A stretch of DNA of 64,000 nucleotides from Variovorax ginsengisoli (GCF_030486595.1 NZ_JAUJZH010000014.1:62001-126000), one strand, 5' to 3'. Counted from the stretch's first letter, positions 15,975-27,751 are shown. Numbers and translations are program-made. The notes: generated from the sequence alone by a model not told the origin.

Positions 15975-16754
15975 ATGACCGCAGAACTGAAAAGCACCAG
16001 CGAAGGGGGCACCATGGTGCTGACCCTCTCCAACCCCTCGATGCGCAACGCACTGGGCCCCGAGATGTACGCCGCCGGCGTCGAGGCGCTGAACGGCGCC
16101 GAAAGCAGCCAGGAGATCAAGAGCGTCGTGATCGTCGGCGAAGGCAAGTGGTTCTGCGCCGGTGGCTCGCTGCAGCGCCTGTCGGCCAACCGCGAGCGCG
16201 AGCCCTCGGTGCAGGCCGAGAGCATCGAGGCCCTGCATGCCTGGATCGACACGATCCGCACCTTCCCGAAGCCGGTCATCGCGGCGGTCGAGGGCGCGGC
16301 GGCCGGCGCCGGCTTTTCGCTGGCAATGGCCTGCGACTTCGTGGTGTCGGCGCGCGATGCGGTGTTCGCCGCGTCGTACAGCAACGTCGGCCTGTCGCCG
16401 GACGGCGGCCTGAGCTGGCACCTGGCGCGGGCGCTGCCGCGCCAGCTGGCGAGCGAATGGCTGATGCAGGGCGAGCGGCTGGAACCGGCGCGCCTGCATG
16501 AACTCGGGCTGGTCAACCAGCTGACAGAGAACGGCCAGGCGCTCGCTGCCGCGTTGGCGCTGGCCGCGAAGCTCAATGCGCGGGCGCCGAACGTGCTCGC
16601 CAGCATCAAGGAACTGCTCAGCGACGCGCGCGGCGCGACGCTGGTGTCGCAGCTCGCACAGGAACGCGATCACTTCGTGCGCAACCTGCACCATGCCAAC
16701 GCCGGCATCGGCATCGCCGCCTTCCTCGCCAAGGAAACGCCGCGCTACCAATGA
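15975..16754 (+). CDS. Enoyl-CoA hydratase/isomerase family protein
   Basis: Crotonase-fold enzyme of 259 residues. The oxyanion-hole segments KWFCAGGSLQRLS (near residue 62) and EGAAAGAGFSLAMACD (near 110) are present. The usual hydratase has two Glu bases; here the second motif reads NVGLSPDGGLSW with a single acid, Asp143, and the first Glu is absent. This pattern resembles PaaG and the delta3-delta2-enoyl-CoA isomerases more than a standard hydratase. It lies between a 3-hydroxyacyl-CoA dehydrogenase and a Crp/Fnr regulator, so an isomerase step in unsaturated acyl-CoA breakdown is likely. Substrate not known. Confidence 0.85.
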   Translation: MTAELKSTSEGGTMVLTLSNPSMRNALGPEMYAAGVEALNGAESSQEIKSVVIVGEGKWFCAGGSLQRLSANREREPSVQAESIEALHAWIDTIRTFPKPVIAAVEGAAAGAGFSLAMACDFVVSARDAVFAASYSNVGLSPDGGLSWHLARALPRQLASEWLMQGERLEPARLHELGLVNQLTENGQALAAALALAAKLNARAPNVLASIKELLSDARGATLVSQLAQERDHFVRNLHHANAGIGIAAFLAKETPRYQ

Positions 16755-16809
16755 GCGCCGGTCGCTCGCGCGACAACCCCTTGCCTTTCAGTCACCGACA
16801 GGACAGTCC

Positions 16810-17532
16810 ATGGACGACCCCATTCTTACCATCGAAGAACGCGAGGCGATCAATAGTGGTCGCTGGTTCTCATCCCTCTCACCTTCTCTTCGCCACGACA
16901 TCCTCCGATGTGCTTTCGTCAAACGCTACAAGGACGGCGAGCTGATCGCCGCTCGCGGCGATCCGCCCGAACAGTGGATCGCCTGCGCGAAGGGCGCGGT
17001 GCGCGTGAGCTCGACGGCGGTGTCCGGCAAGCAGGTCACGCTGACCTACGTCGAGCCGGGCATCTGGTTCGGCGACGTGGCGATCTTCGACGGCGACCGG
17101 CGCACGCACGATGCCTATGCCCACGGCGATTCGACCATCCTGTGCGTGGCGCGGGCCGACTTCCAGAAGATATTGTCGAACCACGTCGAGCTCTACGAAG
17201 CGCTGATGCGGCTGCAGGCGCGGCGCATCCGGCAGCTGTTCGGACTGGTCGAGGATCTCAACACCCTGCCCCTGCGGGCGCGGCTGGCCAAGCAGCTGAT
17301 CCACCTGGTGCGCAGCTACGGGGTGCCCAACCTGGCCGACGGCAGCCAGATGCGCATCGGCCTGCACCTGGCGCAGGAAGAGCTCGCCCAGCTGCTCGGC
17401 GCCTCGCGCCAGCGCGTCAACCAGGAACTCAAGGCGATGGAGCGCGAGGAAGCGATCCGCATCGAATCGGGCGGCCTGGTGGTGCTCGACCGCGCCGCAC
17501 TCATGCGGATCTCCGAAGCCGACGACCAGTGA
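16810..17532 (+). CDS. Crp/Fnr-family transcriptional regulator
   Basis: A 240-residue activator or repressor with an N-terminal cyclic-nucleotide-binding-like beta barrel (about residues 20-135, with LTYVEPGIWFGDVAIFDGDR). A dimer helix around 140-160 and a C-terminal winged helix (LAQEELAQLLGASRQRVNQE, about 183-202) follow. The N-terminal Cys cluster of Fnr is absent, so oxygen sensing by an iron-sulfur cluster is not expected. The ligand is unknown. The ATG at 16810 begins MDDPILTIEEREAI. It sits inside the catabolic run and is 13 bases before the phosphotransferase gene, which suggests a local regulator. Confidence 0.88.
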   Translation: MDDPILTIEEREAINSGRWFSSLSPSLRHDILRCAFVKRYKDGELIAARGDPPEQWIACAKGAVRVSSTAVSGKQVTLTYVEPGIWFGDVAIFDGDRRTHDAYAHGDSTILCVARADFQKILSNHVELYEALMRLQARRIRQLFGLVEDLNTLPLRARLAKQLIHLVRSYGVPNLADGSQMRIGLHLAQEELAQLLGASRQRVNQELKAMEREEAIRIESGGLVVLDRAALMRISEADDQ

Positions 17533-17545
17533 GCAAAGAAGAGAC

Positions 17546-18634
17546 ATGACCCAGGACTTCGACAACTTCGTCGGCACGCGTGCCGTCTCGCAACAGCATC
17601 AGGTCGACATCGGCGCCCTGACCGCCTGGCTCGAAAAGAACCTCGACGGCTTCAAGGGCCCGCTGACGCTCGAGTTGTTCAAGGGCGGGCAATCGAACCC
17701 GACCTACAAGCTGGTCACGCCGTCGCAAAGCTACGTGATGCGCGCCAAGCCCGGGCCGGTGGCCAAGCTGCTGCCGTCGGCCCACGCGGTCGAGCGCGAG
17801 TTCAAGGTCATGAGCGGGCTGGCCGGCACCGACGTGCCGGTGCCGCGGATGTATTGCCTGTGCGAGGACGAGTCCATCATCGGGCGCGCCTTCTACGTGA
17901 TGGAGTTCATGGCCGGCCGGGTGCTCTGGGACCAGTCGCTGCCCGGCATGGACAACGCGACCCGCTCGGCCATCTACGACGAAATGAACCGGGTCATCGC
18001 CGCCCTGCACACGGTCAAGTTCGCCGAGCGCGGACTGGCCGACTACGGCAAGCCCGGCAACTACTTCGAGCGCCAGATCGGCCGCTGGAGCAAGCAGTAC
18101 GTGGCCTCGGTGACGCAGCCGATCCCCGAGATGGACCGCCTGATGGAATGGCTGCCGGCCCACATTCCGGCCAGCGCCCGCGACGAATCGATGACTTCGA
18201 TCGTGCACGGCGACTTCCGCCTCGACAACCTGATGTTTCATGCCACCGAGCCGCGCGCCATCGCCGTGCTCGACTGGGAACTGTCGACGCTGGGCCATCC
18301 GCTGGCCGACTTCAGCTACCACTGCATGGCCTGGCACATTCCGCACGCGATGTCGCGCGGGGTCGGCGGCCTCGACCTCCGGAGCCTCGGCATCCCGACC
18401 GAAAGCGAATACATCCGCCGCTACTGCGACCGCACCGGCCTGACGACGCCCGAGGCGCTGGCGCCGGACTGGAACTTCTACCTCGCCTACAACATGTTCC
18501 GCATTGCCGCGATCCTGCAAGGGATCGCCAAGCGGGTCGAGGCCGGCACCGCATCGAGTGAACAAGCCGTGGCATCGGGCCGCGGCGCGCGACCGATGGC
18601 CGAAATGGCCTGGCAATTCGCCAAGAAAGCATGA
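17546..18634 (+). CDS. APH-type phosphotransferase, ACAD10/11 N-terminal-like
   Basis: A 362-residue kinase-fold protein of the aminoglycoside-phosphotransferase superfamily. The catalytic loop is HGDFRLDNLMFH (residues 221-232, Asp223) and the metal motif is VLDWELSTLGHPLADF (Asp243). This text is very close to the kinase half of the animal fusion proteins ACAD10/ACAD11 and to LvaA of the Pseudomonas levulinate pathway. Those phosphorylate the hydroxyl of 4-hydroxyacyl-CoA. The next gene encodes an ACAD10/11-like dehydrogenase, so the pair is probably the split version of that fusion. Antibiotic resistance is not suggested. The start follows the Crp/Fnr gene by 13 bases. Confidence 0.85.
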   Translation: MTQDFDNFVGTRAVSQQHQVDIGALTAWLEKNLDGFKGPLTLELFKGGQSNPTYKLVTPSQSYVMRAKPGPVAKLLPSAHAVEREFKVMSGLAGTDVPVPRMYCLCEDESIIGRAFYVMEFMAGRVLWDQSLPGMDNATRSAIYDEMNRVIAALHTVKFAERGLADYGKPGNYFERQIGRWSKQYVASVTQPIPEMDRLMEWLPAHIPASARDESMTSIVHGDFRLDNLMFHATEPRAIAVLDWELSTLGHPLADFSYHCMAWHIPHAMSRGVGGLDLRSLGIPTESEYIRRYCDRTGLTTPEALAPDWNFYLAYNMFRIAAILQGIAKRVEAGTASSEQAVASGRGARPMAEMAWQFAKKA

Positions 18635-18680
18635 CCGGCGCGGCGCGGGCCGCCTGAGCATTTACCCACCTGGAGACGAC

Positions 18681-19955
<1,275 letters not shown>

Positions 19956-19973
19956 TCGCTTCTAGCCGAATCG

Positions 19974-20009
19974 AGCCGCCGCGCACCCTGGGGTGCCGGC
20001 GGCTTTTTT
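19974..20009 (+). terminator. Rho-independent terminator of the acyl-CoA run
   Basis: AGCCGCCG and CGGCGGCT close around an inner GCACC / GGGTGC stem, followed by a T run. It ends the plus-strand catabolic genes. Its T tail reaches the stop codon of the convergent GNAT gene. Confidence 0.9.
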
Positions 20010-20502
20010 ACAGTTTCTTCTGGAGGAAGAGCGCGCTCCCGTAGGCGGGATCGAGCTGGTAGCTGCCGAAGCCCTCGCGCTCGTAGGCGCGCAGCGCGCT
20101 GCGGTTGCCCGACAGCACCTCGAGCGTGAGCTTGCAAGCGCCGCGCGCCACCGCCTCGGCCTCGACCAGCGCCAGCATGCGCTGCGCCAGCCGTTGGCCG
20201 CGATGGCTGGCCAGCACGACCACGTCGTGCACATTGACCAGCGGCCGGCAGGCGAAGGTCGAGAAGCCTTCGATGCAATTGACCAGGCCGACCGGCTGCT
20301 CGCCGGCCCAGGCGAGCACGCTGAAGGCCTGCGGCCTGGCCGCCAGCGCCGCGGGCAGCCCGGCGAGCACCTCCGCGGCCAGCGGCGTGCCCCCGCCCGC
20401 GGGATCGCGCGCGTAGGCGTCCAGCAGCGACACGAGTGCCCGCGCATGCGCAGGATCCCGATAGTCGGCCATGGCGATCTCGATCACGCCGGTGGCGCTC
20501 AT
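20008..20502 (-). CDS. GNAT-family N-acetyltransferase
   Basis: A 164-residue acetyltransferase. The acetyl-CoA pyrophosphate loop reads VVLASHRGQRLAQRMLALVE (near residues 97-116), a slightly altered R/Q-x-x-G-x-G/A. The C-terminal strand holds LEVLSGNRSALRAYEREGF, where the N-x-x-A-x-x-x-Y motif is clear. The substrate (small amine or protein terminus) is unknown. It is nine bases downstream of glmM on the same strand and is likely the last gene of the rlmE-ftsH-folP-glmM group. Its stop overlaps the terminator of the convergent run. Confidence 0.85.
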   Translation of the reverse strand: MSATGVIEIAMADYRDPAHARALVSLLDAYARDPAGGGTPLAAEVLAGLPAALAARPQAFSVLAWAGEQPVGLVNCIEGFSTFACRPLVNVHDVVVLASHRGQRLAQRMLALVEAEAVARGACKLTLEVLSGNRSALRAYEREGFGSYQLDPAYGSALFLQKKL

Positions 20503-20511
20503 GGCATTGCG

Positions 20512-21846
20512 TCAGGCGAGTCTCAGCGTCTCGGCGATGCTGCGCGCGCAGCGCTCGGCCTGCGCCGCGTCGCGCGCCTCGACCATCACGCGCAGCAGCG
20601 GCTCGGTGCCGCTGGCACGGATCAGCACCCGCCCGCTGTCGCCGAGCTCCCGCTCGACACGTTCGCTCTCGGCCGCCAGCGCCGCATTCGACTTCCAGTC
20701 CTGCCCTTCCGCCAGCCGCACATTGACGAGGGTCTGCGGGAACAAGCTCACGCCGGCCAGCAATTCGCCCACGCTACGGCCGCTGCGCACGCAGGCCTGC
20801 AGCACCTGGAGCGCGCTCACGATGCCGTCGCCGGTGGTGTGGCGGTCGAGCGCCAGCAGGTGGCCCGAGCCCTCGCCGCCGAGCAGCCAGCGGCGCTTTT
20901 CGAGCTCTTCGAGCACATAGCGGTCGCCGACCTTGGCTCGCACGAATTCGATGCCTTGCCGCTTCAGCGCCACCTCGACCGCCTTGTTGGTCATCAGCGT
21001 GCCGACCACGCCGGCCGGCTTGTCGCCGCGCGCGATGCGCTCCATGACCATCAGGTAGAGCAGTTCGTCGCCGTTGAAGAGGCGCCCGTCGGCATCCACC
21101 AGCTGCAGCCGGTCGGCATCGCCGTCGAGCGCGATGCCGTAGTGCGCGCCCTGCGCCACCACGGCATCGATCAGGGCCTGCGGATGGGTGGCGCCGAAAC
21201 CCTTGTTGATGTTGAGGCCGTCGGGCGCGCAGCCGATGCTGATGACGTCCGCACCGAGTTCGTGGAAGACCTGCGGCGCCACCTGGTAGGCGGCCCCGTG
21301 CGCGGCATCGACCACCAGCTTCATCCCGCGCAAGGTCAGGTCGTTGGCGAAGGTGCTCTTGCAGAATTCGGTGTAGCGGCCCGGAGCATCGTTGAGGCGG
21401 CGCGCCTTGCCGAGCTGGGCCGAATCCGCCCATACCGGCGCTTCCTCGAGCGCCGCTTCGACCGCCAGCTCCCATTCGTCGCTGAGCTTGGTCCCCTGGG
21501 CGCTGAAGAACTTGATCCCGTTGTCGGGAAAGGCGTTGTGGCTGGCGCTGATCACCACGCCCAGGCTGGCGCGCTGGGCGCGCGTCAGGTAGGCAACGCC
21601 GGGCGTTGGCAGCGGGCCGAGCAGGACGACGTCTACACCGGCCGAATTGAAGCCGGATTCGAGCGCGGATTCGAGCATGTAGCCCGAGATGCGGGTGTCC
21701 TTGCCGATCAGCACGGTCGGCCGCGACTCGGTCTTCTTGAGCACCCGGCCGACCGCATGGGCGAGCCGCAACACGAAGTCCGGGGTGATCGGGGGCTGGC
21801 CGACCGTGCCGCGAATGCCGTCGGTGCCGAAGTATTGTCTTGTCAT
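20512..21846 (-). CDS. glmM: Phosphoglucosamine mutase
   Basis: Converts glucosamine-6-phosphate to glucosamine-1-phosphate for peptidoglycan and LPS synthesis. The protein is 444 residues, close to E. coli GlmM (445). The phosphoserine loop VISASHNAFPDNGIKFF has the active Ser102. The metal loop is ALDGDADR, the sugar loop GGEGSGH, and the phosphate loop RASGTEPLLRVM. The ATG at 21846 overlaps the folP stop by ATGA; an upstream ATG at 21891 lies inside folP and is not conserved. folP-glmM is a classic proteobacterial pair. Confidence 0.97.
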   Translation of the reverse strand: MTRQYFGTDGIRGTVGQPPITPDFVLRLAHAVGRVLKKTESRPTVLIGKDTRISGYMLESALESGFNSAGVDVVLLGPLPTPGVAYLTRAQRASLGVVISASHNAFPDNGIKFFSAQGTKLSDEWELAVEAALEEAPVWADSAQLGKARRLNDAPGRYTEFCKSTFANDLTLRGMKLVVDAAHGAAYQVAPQVFHELGADVISIGCAPDGLNINKGFGATHPQALIDAVVAQGAHYGIALDGDADRLQLVDADGRLFNGDELLYLMVMERIARGDKPAGVVGTLMTNKAVEVALKRQGIEFVRAKVGDRYVLEELEKRRWLLGGEGSGHLLALDRHTTGDGIVSALQVLQACVRSGRSVGELLAGVSLFPQTLVNVRLAEGQDWKSNAALAAESERVERELGDSGRVLIRASGTEPLLRVMVEARDAAQAERCARSIAETLRLA

Positions 21847-22703
21847 GGGTTCGTTTCCTGTTCTTGTTCTTGCTCGGCCATCGCCCGCCACACGGCGAGT
21901 GCGGCCACGGTCTCGCGCACATCATGCACGCGCACGATCGCCGCGCCGCGATCGACCGCCAGCACGGCCGCGGCCACGCTCGGGACCGTGCGCTCGCCGG
22001 CCTCCGCGATGCCGGTGACGCTGCCTATCGAGGACTTGCGCGACCAGCCGGCCAGCAGCGGCCAGCCCGCCGCGAGCAGTTCGCGCTGGCGCGCCAGCAG
22101 CGAGAAGTTCTGCGCCACGGTCTTGCCGAAGCCGATGCCGGGATCGAGCACGATGCGCGACGCCTCGACCCCCAGCCCGGCCAGCGCCCGTGCCTGCCGC
22201 TCGAGAAAGCCGCGCACCTCGGGCACCACGTCGCCGTCCATTGGCGCCGCCTGCATCGTCTGGGGATCGCGGTGCATGTGCATCAGGCAAATCCCGCAAG
22301 ACGGATGCGCCGCCACCGCCTGCATCGCCCCAGGCTGTCGCAGCGCCCAGATGTCGTTCACGATGTCGGCGCCCAGGTCCAGCACGGCGCGCATCACCTC
22401 GGGCTTGTAGGTGTCGACGGACACCGGCACCTGCAGTTTCACGGCCTCCCGCACCACGGGCAGCACCCGCGCGAGTTCGACCTCCAGCGGCACCGCCGGG
22501 CTGCCGGGGCGAGTGGATTCGCCGCCGATGTCCAGGATGTCGGCGCCCTCCTCCATCAGCTGGACGCAATGCCGCAGCGCGCCTTCGGTCGATGCGTGCG
22601 CACCGCCATCGGAAAACGAGTCGGGCGTGACGTTGACGATGCCCATGACCTGGGGACGCGCGAGGTCGATGGCGAAGCGCGTCGTGCGCCAGACCGTCGT
22701 CAT
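21843..22703 (-). CDS. folP: Dihydropteroate synthase
   Basis: Joins p-aminobenzoate to dihydropterin pyrophosphate in folate synthesis and is the target of sulfonamides. The 286-residue protein shows MGIVNVTPDSFSDGG (family signature 1), DIGGESTRPGS (signature 2) and a C-terminal R-x-H-D motif (RVHDVRET). The start at 22703 follows directly after the ftsH terminator; longer frames have no conserved sequence. It is coupled to glmM by an ATGA overlap. Confidence 0.96.
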   Translation of the reverse strand: MTTVWRTTRFAIDLARPQVMGIVNVTPDSFSDGGAHASTEGALRHCVQLMEEGADILDIGGESTRPGSPAVPLEVELARVLPVVREAVKLQVPVSVDTYKPEVMRAVLDLGADIVNDIWALRQPGAMQAVAAHPSCGICLMHMHRDPQTMQAAPMDGDVVPEVRGFLERQARALAGLGVEASRIVLDPGIGFGKTVAQNFSLLARQRELLAAGWPLLAGWSRKSSIGSVTGIAEAGERTVPSVAAAVLAVDRGAAIVRVHDVRETVAALAVWRAMAEQEQEQETNP

Positions 22704-22717
22704 GCGCGCGCGGACCC

Positions 22718-22744
22718 AAAGAAAAACGGGGCCCGAGGCCCCGT
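22718..22744 (-). terminator. Rho-independent terminator after ftsH
   Basis: Read on the minus strand, ACGGGGCC, a TCG loop and GGCCCCGT are followed by TTTTCTTT. It lies between the ftsH stop and the folP start, so folP needs read-through or a promoter in this short gap. Confidence 0.85.
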
Positions 22745-22764
22745 GATCTGCGAAAGCGTCATGC

Positions 22765-24684
<1,920 letters not shown>

Positions 24685-24834
24685 ACGAAACTCCAGTCGG
24701 GGGCGCGCAAAAAATTAGGGAACAGAAAAAGCGCACTGTCTGCGGCAATTGGTGCCCATTTTAGGCTTTTCAACCTGCGAAAACCCGTAAATTCCCTAGA
24801 GCAGCCATAGGGCACAAGCGGTTTTTGGCACGTA

Positions 24835-25503
24835 TCAATTGGTATCCGGCCGCTTGAGTCCGATGCCGACCATGAAGGTTTCCGAGGATTTGTCCCGCGA
24901 AGCCTTGGGTTTCATGGGTTTCACGGTCCGGAAGTTGTCCTTGAAGAGGCGGGTCAGCTCGGCGTAGCCGCTGCCGTGGAACAGCTTGGCGACCAGCGCG
25001 CCCTCGGGCTTCATGTGCTGGCGGGCGAACTCGATGGCCAGCTCGATCAGGTGGGCGATGCGGGCAGTGTCGGCCGAGGCGATGCCCGACAGGTTGGGCG
25101 CCATGTCGGACACCACCACGTCGGCCAGCCGGCCGTCCATGGCGATCGCCAGCCGGGCCAGCACCTCGTCCTCCCGGAAGTCGCCCTGCAGGAAGGTCAC
25201 GCCCTCGATCGGCTCCATGGGCAGGATGTCGAGCGCGATGATGGTGCCGGCCAGCTCGCCCGAGGCCGCGCCCGCAGGGGACATCCGGCGCCGGACGTAC
25301 TGGCTCCAGGCGCCCGGCGTCGAGCCCAGATCGACCACCAGCTGGCCGGGTTTGATCAGGCCCAGCGTCTCGTCGATCTCCTTGAGCTTGTACGCGGCGC
25401 GGGCCCGGTAGCCCTCCCGGTTGGCCAGTTTCACGTAGGGATCGTTGAGGTGATCGTGCAGCCAAGCCTTGTTCAGCTTCTTCGTTTTCGGTTTGGGATT
25501 CAT
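24835..25503 (-). CDS. rlmE: 23S rRNA (uridine-2'-O-)-methyltransferase
   Basis: RlmE (FtsJ/RrmJ) methylates U2552 of 23S rRNA in the 50S subunit. The 222-residue protein has the basic start KPKTKKLNKAWLHDH, then RARAAYKLKEIDE with the first catalytic Lys. The SAM loop is VVDLGSTPGAWSQYV, followed by VVSDMAPNLSG with Asp, and a late Lys in GALVAKLFHGSGY. ATG at 25503 is chosen; a GTG two codons earlier is possible. It is divergent from yhbY with only 20 bases between starts. Confidence 0.95.
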   Translation of the reverse strand: MNPKPKTKKLNKAWLHDHLNDPYVKLANREGYRARAAYKLKEIDETLGLIKPGQLVVDLGSTPGAWSQYVRRRMSPAGAASGELAGTIIALDILPMEPIEGVTFLQGDFREDEVLARLAIAMDGRLADVVVSDMAPNLSGIASADTARIAHLIELAIEFARQHMKPEGALVAKLFHGSGYAELTRLFKDNFRTVKPMKPKASRDKSSETFMVGIGLKRPDTN

Positions 25504-25523
25504 TGACACTCGATAATACGGGG
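25504..25523. promoter_or_regulatory. 20-bp divergent gap between rlmE and yhbY
   Basis: The gap contains GATAATAC, which offers a -10-like element on both strands (GATAAT forward, TATTAT reverse). On the plus strand a start point would fall on or next to the yhbY ATG, so that mRNA could be leaderless. No convincing -35 is seen for either direction. Confidence 0.35.
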
Positions 25524-26003
25524 ATGCCCGCCATTCAACTTACCCCTGCGCAGCGCAAGGTGCACCGCTCCGAAGCGCACCATCTGGACCCGATCGTCAT
25601 GATCGGCGGCGACGGGCTCACCCCCGCCGTCCTGAAGGAAGCCGACGCCGCGCTCAAGGCCCATGGCCTGATCAAGGTGCGCGTCTTCTCCGACGACCGC
25701 GCGGCGCGCGAAGCCATGCTCCAGACCCTGTCCGACCAGTTGGACGCCGCGCCGATCCAGCACATCGGCAAGCTGCTGGTGCTGTGGCGGCCGATCCCCG
25801 AAAAGGAACGCACGATCGACGAAGACCGGATGCCCGGCCCGCGCGACGTCAAGATCATCAAATACAGCAAGCGCGCCGGCCAGCGGCCCGAGATCAAGAC
25901 CCTGCGGGTGCTCGGCAACCAGCGCCTGACCCCCGGCGGCACGATCAAGCGCGCCAAGGCCAAGCGGCCGCTGTCGGCCAAGAAGCGGAACCAGGCAGAC
26001 TGA
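25524..26003 (+). CDS. yhbY: YhbY/CRM-domain RNA-binding protein
   Basis: A 159-residue protein with an N-terminal CRM domain (residues 3-95) that binds pre-50S ribosomal particles. It begins MPAIQLTPAQRKVHRSEAH and holds the GGDGLTPAVLKEADAALKAH helix and the typical KVRVF strand. E. coli YhbY is about 97 residues; the extra C-terminus here (about 100-159) is Lys/Arg-rich and fits RNA binding, as in other betaproteobacteria. The ATG at 25524 is the first in the CRM frame; an upstream GTG at 25503 overlaps rlmE. Its neighbour rlmE also acts on the 50S subunit. Confidence 0.92.
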   Translation: MPAIQLTPAQRKVHRSEAHHLDPIVMIGGDGLTPAVLKEADAALKAHGLIKVRVFSDDRAAREAMLQTLSDQLDAAPIQHIGKLLVLWRPIPEKERTIDEDRMPGPRDVKIIKYSKRAGQRPEIKTLRVLGNQRLTPGGTIKRAKAKRPLSAKKRNQAD

Positions 26004-26005
26004 GG

Positions 26006-26776
26006 ATGCCGAGCGAGACTGCGGGCAAGCCCCCGCGCCAACGGCACGTCCTGTGCATGAAATGGGGCACCAAGTACGGGCCCGACTACGTCAACCGCCT
26101 CTATGCGATGGTGCGGCGCCACCTCACGGGCGACTTCAGCTTCGTCTGCCTGACCGACGATGCCAAGGGCATCCGCAACGAGGTGCAGTGCTTTCCGATA
26201 CCGCCGCTCGACCTCGAACTGGCACCGGGCCAGCCCGACCGGGCCTGGAAGAAGCTGACCACCTTCGAGGCCGACCTGTACGGGCTGCGCGGCACCGCCC
26301 TGTTCGTCGACCTCGACGTCGTCGTGGTCGGCAGCCTGGATGCCTTCTTCGAGCAGCCGGGCGAGTTCCTGATCATCCACGACTACGAGCGCCCCTGGCG
26401 GCGCCGGCGCATCACCGGGAACTCCTCGGTGTACCGCTTCGAGCTGGGTGCACATCCCGACGTGCTGGCGAACTTCCGCCAGAACATGGATGCGGTGCAG
26501 ACCGAATATCGCAACGAGCAGGCCTACCTGTCGGACTTCATGCACCGCCAAGGCAAGCTCGCCTACTGGCCCGAAGCGTGGTGCCCGAGCTTCAAGTACC
26601 ACGGGATCCCGACCTGGCCGACCAACTACTGGCGCGAACCCTTCGTGCCCGAAGGCGCCCGGATCATGGTGTTTCACGGCGAATGCAATCCGCCCGACGC
26701 GCTGGCCGGACGGCGCAACCGGCGCTTCCGGTTCATCCGGCCGGCGCGCTGGATCACCAGCTTCTGGAAGGCCTGA
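26006..26776 (+). CDS. Glycosyltransferase-like protein (GT-A, DxD-type)
   Basis: A 256-residue protein that resembles small GT-A glycosyltransferases. It starts with RHVLCMKWGTKYGPDYVNRL, reads on to FSFVCLTDD, and has a DxD-type metal motif in LFVDLDVVVVGSLD (near residue 108). NEQAYLSDFM follows, as in GT8/GT32-like enzymes. No membrane helix is present. It begins two bases past the yhbY stop, so translation is probably coupled. The substrate could be an LPS or other envelope sugar; this is inference. The stop codon abuts the stop of the convergent DUF4149 gene. Confidence 0.7.
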   Translation: MPSETAGKPPRQRHVLCMKWGTKYGPDYVNRLYAMVRRHLTGDFSFVCLTDDAKGIRNEVQCFPIPPLDLELAPGQPDRAWKKLTTFEADLYGLRGTALFVDLDVVVVGSLDAFFEQPGEFLIIHDYERPWRRRRITGNSSVYRFELGAHPDVLANFRQNMDAVQTEYRNEQAYLSDFMHRQGKLAYWPEAWCPSFKYHGIPTWPTNYWREPFVPEGARIMVFHGECNPPDALAGRRNRRFRFIRPARWITSFWKA

Positions 26777-27190
26777 TCAGGCCGCCCTGCGCCCCATGCG
26801 CCAGAGCACGACGGCTGCGCAGAGCCATTGACCCAGGTACATGGCGCTGCCCAGCGCGTGCCAGAGTTTGAGGTTCTCGCGCGCCAGGATCCGCGGGGCG
26901 ACCGCGTACTGCTGCAGCAAGGCCAGCAGCAAGCCGGTGACCACCCAGCCGGTGATGGTCCGCGCGGCGGCATCCATCCGTTCGCCGGCCTGGGCCCGGA
27001 AATGCACCAGCAGCACCAGGCCGCAGGCCAGGGCGACCCAGGTCTGGGCCGCGAACAGCTGGCCCGCCATGTTGCCGGCCACGGCCGGACTGCCGAGGCG
27101 GGCGAACAGCATCGGCACCACCAGGAAGCCGATGGTCGACAGGCTGCCCCACCAGAAGGCGGCGACCAGCAGGGCGATGCGGTCTTTCAT
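26777..27190 (-). CDS. DUF4149 membrane protein
   Basis: A 137-residue protein with four predicted membrane helices (about 5-26, 43-62, 76-96, 110-131). The N-terminal AAFWWGSLSTIGFLVVPMLF and the later ARENLKLWHALGSAMYLGQW fit the DUF4149/TMEM205-like family. Function unknown. The start at 27190 is 20 bases past greA on the same strand; the greA-DUF4149 pair is common in betaproteobacteria. Confidence 0.82.
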   Translation of the reverse strand: MKDRIALLVAAFWWGSLSTIGFLVVPMLFARLGSPAVAGNMAGQLFAAQTWVALACGLVLLVHFRAQAGERMDAAARTITGWVVTGLLLALLQQYAVAPRILARENLKLWHALGSAMYLGQWLCAAVVLWRMGRRAA

Positions 27191-27210
27191 GCGCGGGCGG
27201 CCAACGCCGC

Positions 27211-27687
27211 TCAGAGGTAGCTGACGGCGACGATCTCGTAGCGCTTGATGCCGCCAGGGGCCTGCACCTCGGCGGTGTCGCCCTCTTCCTTGCCGATCAG
27301 CGCCCGCGCGATCGGGCTGGAGACATTGATCAGCCCGAGCTTGAGGTCGGCCTCGTCCTCGCCGACGATCTGGTACTTGAGCGCCTCGCCGGTCTTCTCG
27401 TCCTCGAGTTCGACCGTCGAGCCGAAGACCACCTTGCCGCCGGCATCGAGCGCGGTCGGATCGATGACCTGGGCCGCCGACAGCTTGCCCTCGATGTCCT
27501 GGATCCGGCCCTCGATGAAGCCCTGGCGGTCCTTGGCGGCCTCGTATTCGGCGTTTTCGCTCAGGTCGCCCTGGGCCCGGGCCTCGGCGATCGAGTTGAT
27601 GACCCACGGACGGTCGACCGTCTTGAGCCGTTGCAGTTCTTCGCGCAGCTTCTCGGCGCCGCGTTTGGTGATCGGGATGGTGGCCAT
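27211..27687 (-). CDS. greA: Transcription elongation factor GreA
   Basis: GreA rescues backtracked RNA polymerase by stimulating transcript cleavage. The 158-residue protein has the N-terminal coiled coil with DLSENAEYEAAKDRQ at its tip, where the Asp and Glu act in the catalytic centre. The FKBP-like C-terminal domain has INVSSPIARALIGKEEGD. Length equals E. coli GreA. It follows kdoO and the car genes on the same strand, and a hairpin separates it from kdoO. Confidence 0.97.
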   Translation of the reverse strand: MATIPITKRGAEKLREELQRLKTVDRPWVINSIAEARAQGDLSENAEYEAAKDRQGFIEGRIQDIEGKLSAAQVIDPTALDAGGKVVFGSTVELEDEKTGEALKYQIVGEDEADLKLGLINVSSPIARALIGKEEGDTAEVQAPGGIKRYEIVAVSYL

Positions 27688-27709
27688 TTCGTTGCTCCAG
27701 AAAGCGAAA

Positions 27710-27733
27710 CCGCCGAACGCTGCCGTTCGGCGG
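27710..27733 (-). terminator. Hairpin between kdoO and greA
   Basis: CCGCCGAACG and CGTTCGGCGG form a perfect ten-pair stem with a four-base loop. On the minus strand only TTTCGCTTT follows, so termination may be partial and greA could be reached by read-through. Confidence 0.7.
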
Positions 27734-27751
27734 TCGATGGGAGAAAAAAGT

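Noticed and set aside
16810..17532. Oxygen-sensing Fnr
   Set aside because: The N-terminal Cys cluster needed for the iron-sulfur centre is absent.
17546..18634. Aminoglycoside resistance gene
   Set aside because: The fold is APH-like, but the text matches the ACAD10/11 kinase half and the neighbours are beta-oxidation genes.
25503..25508. TTGACA as -35 box for yhbY
   Set aside because: A -10 at 17-base spacing would fall at 25526-25531 (GCCCGC), inside the gene and unlike TATAAT.
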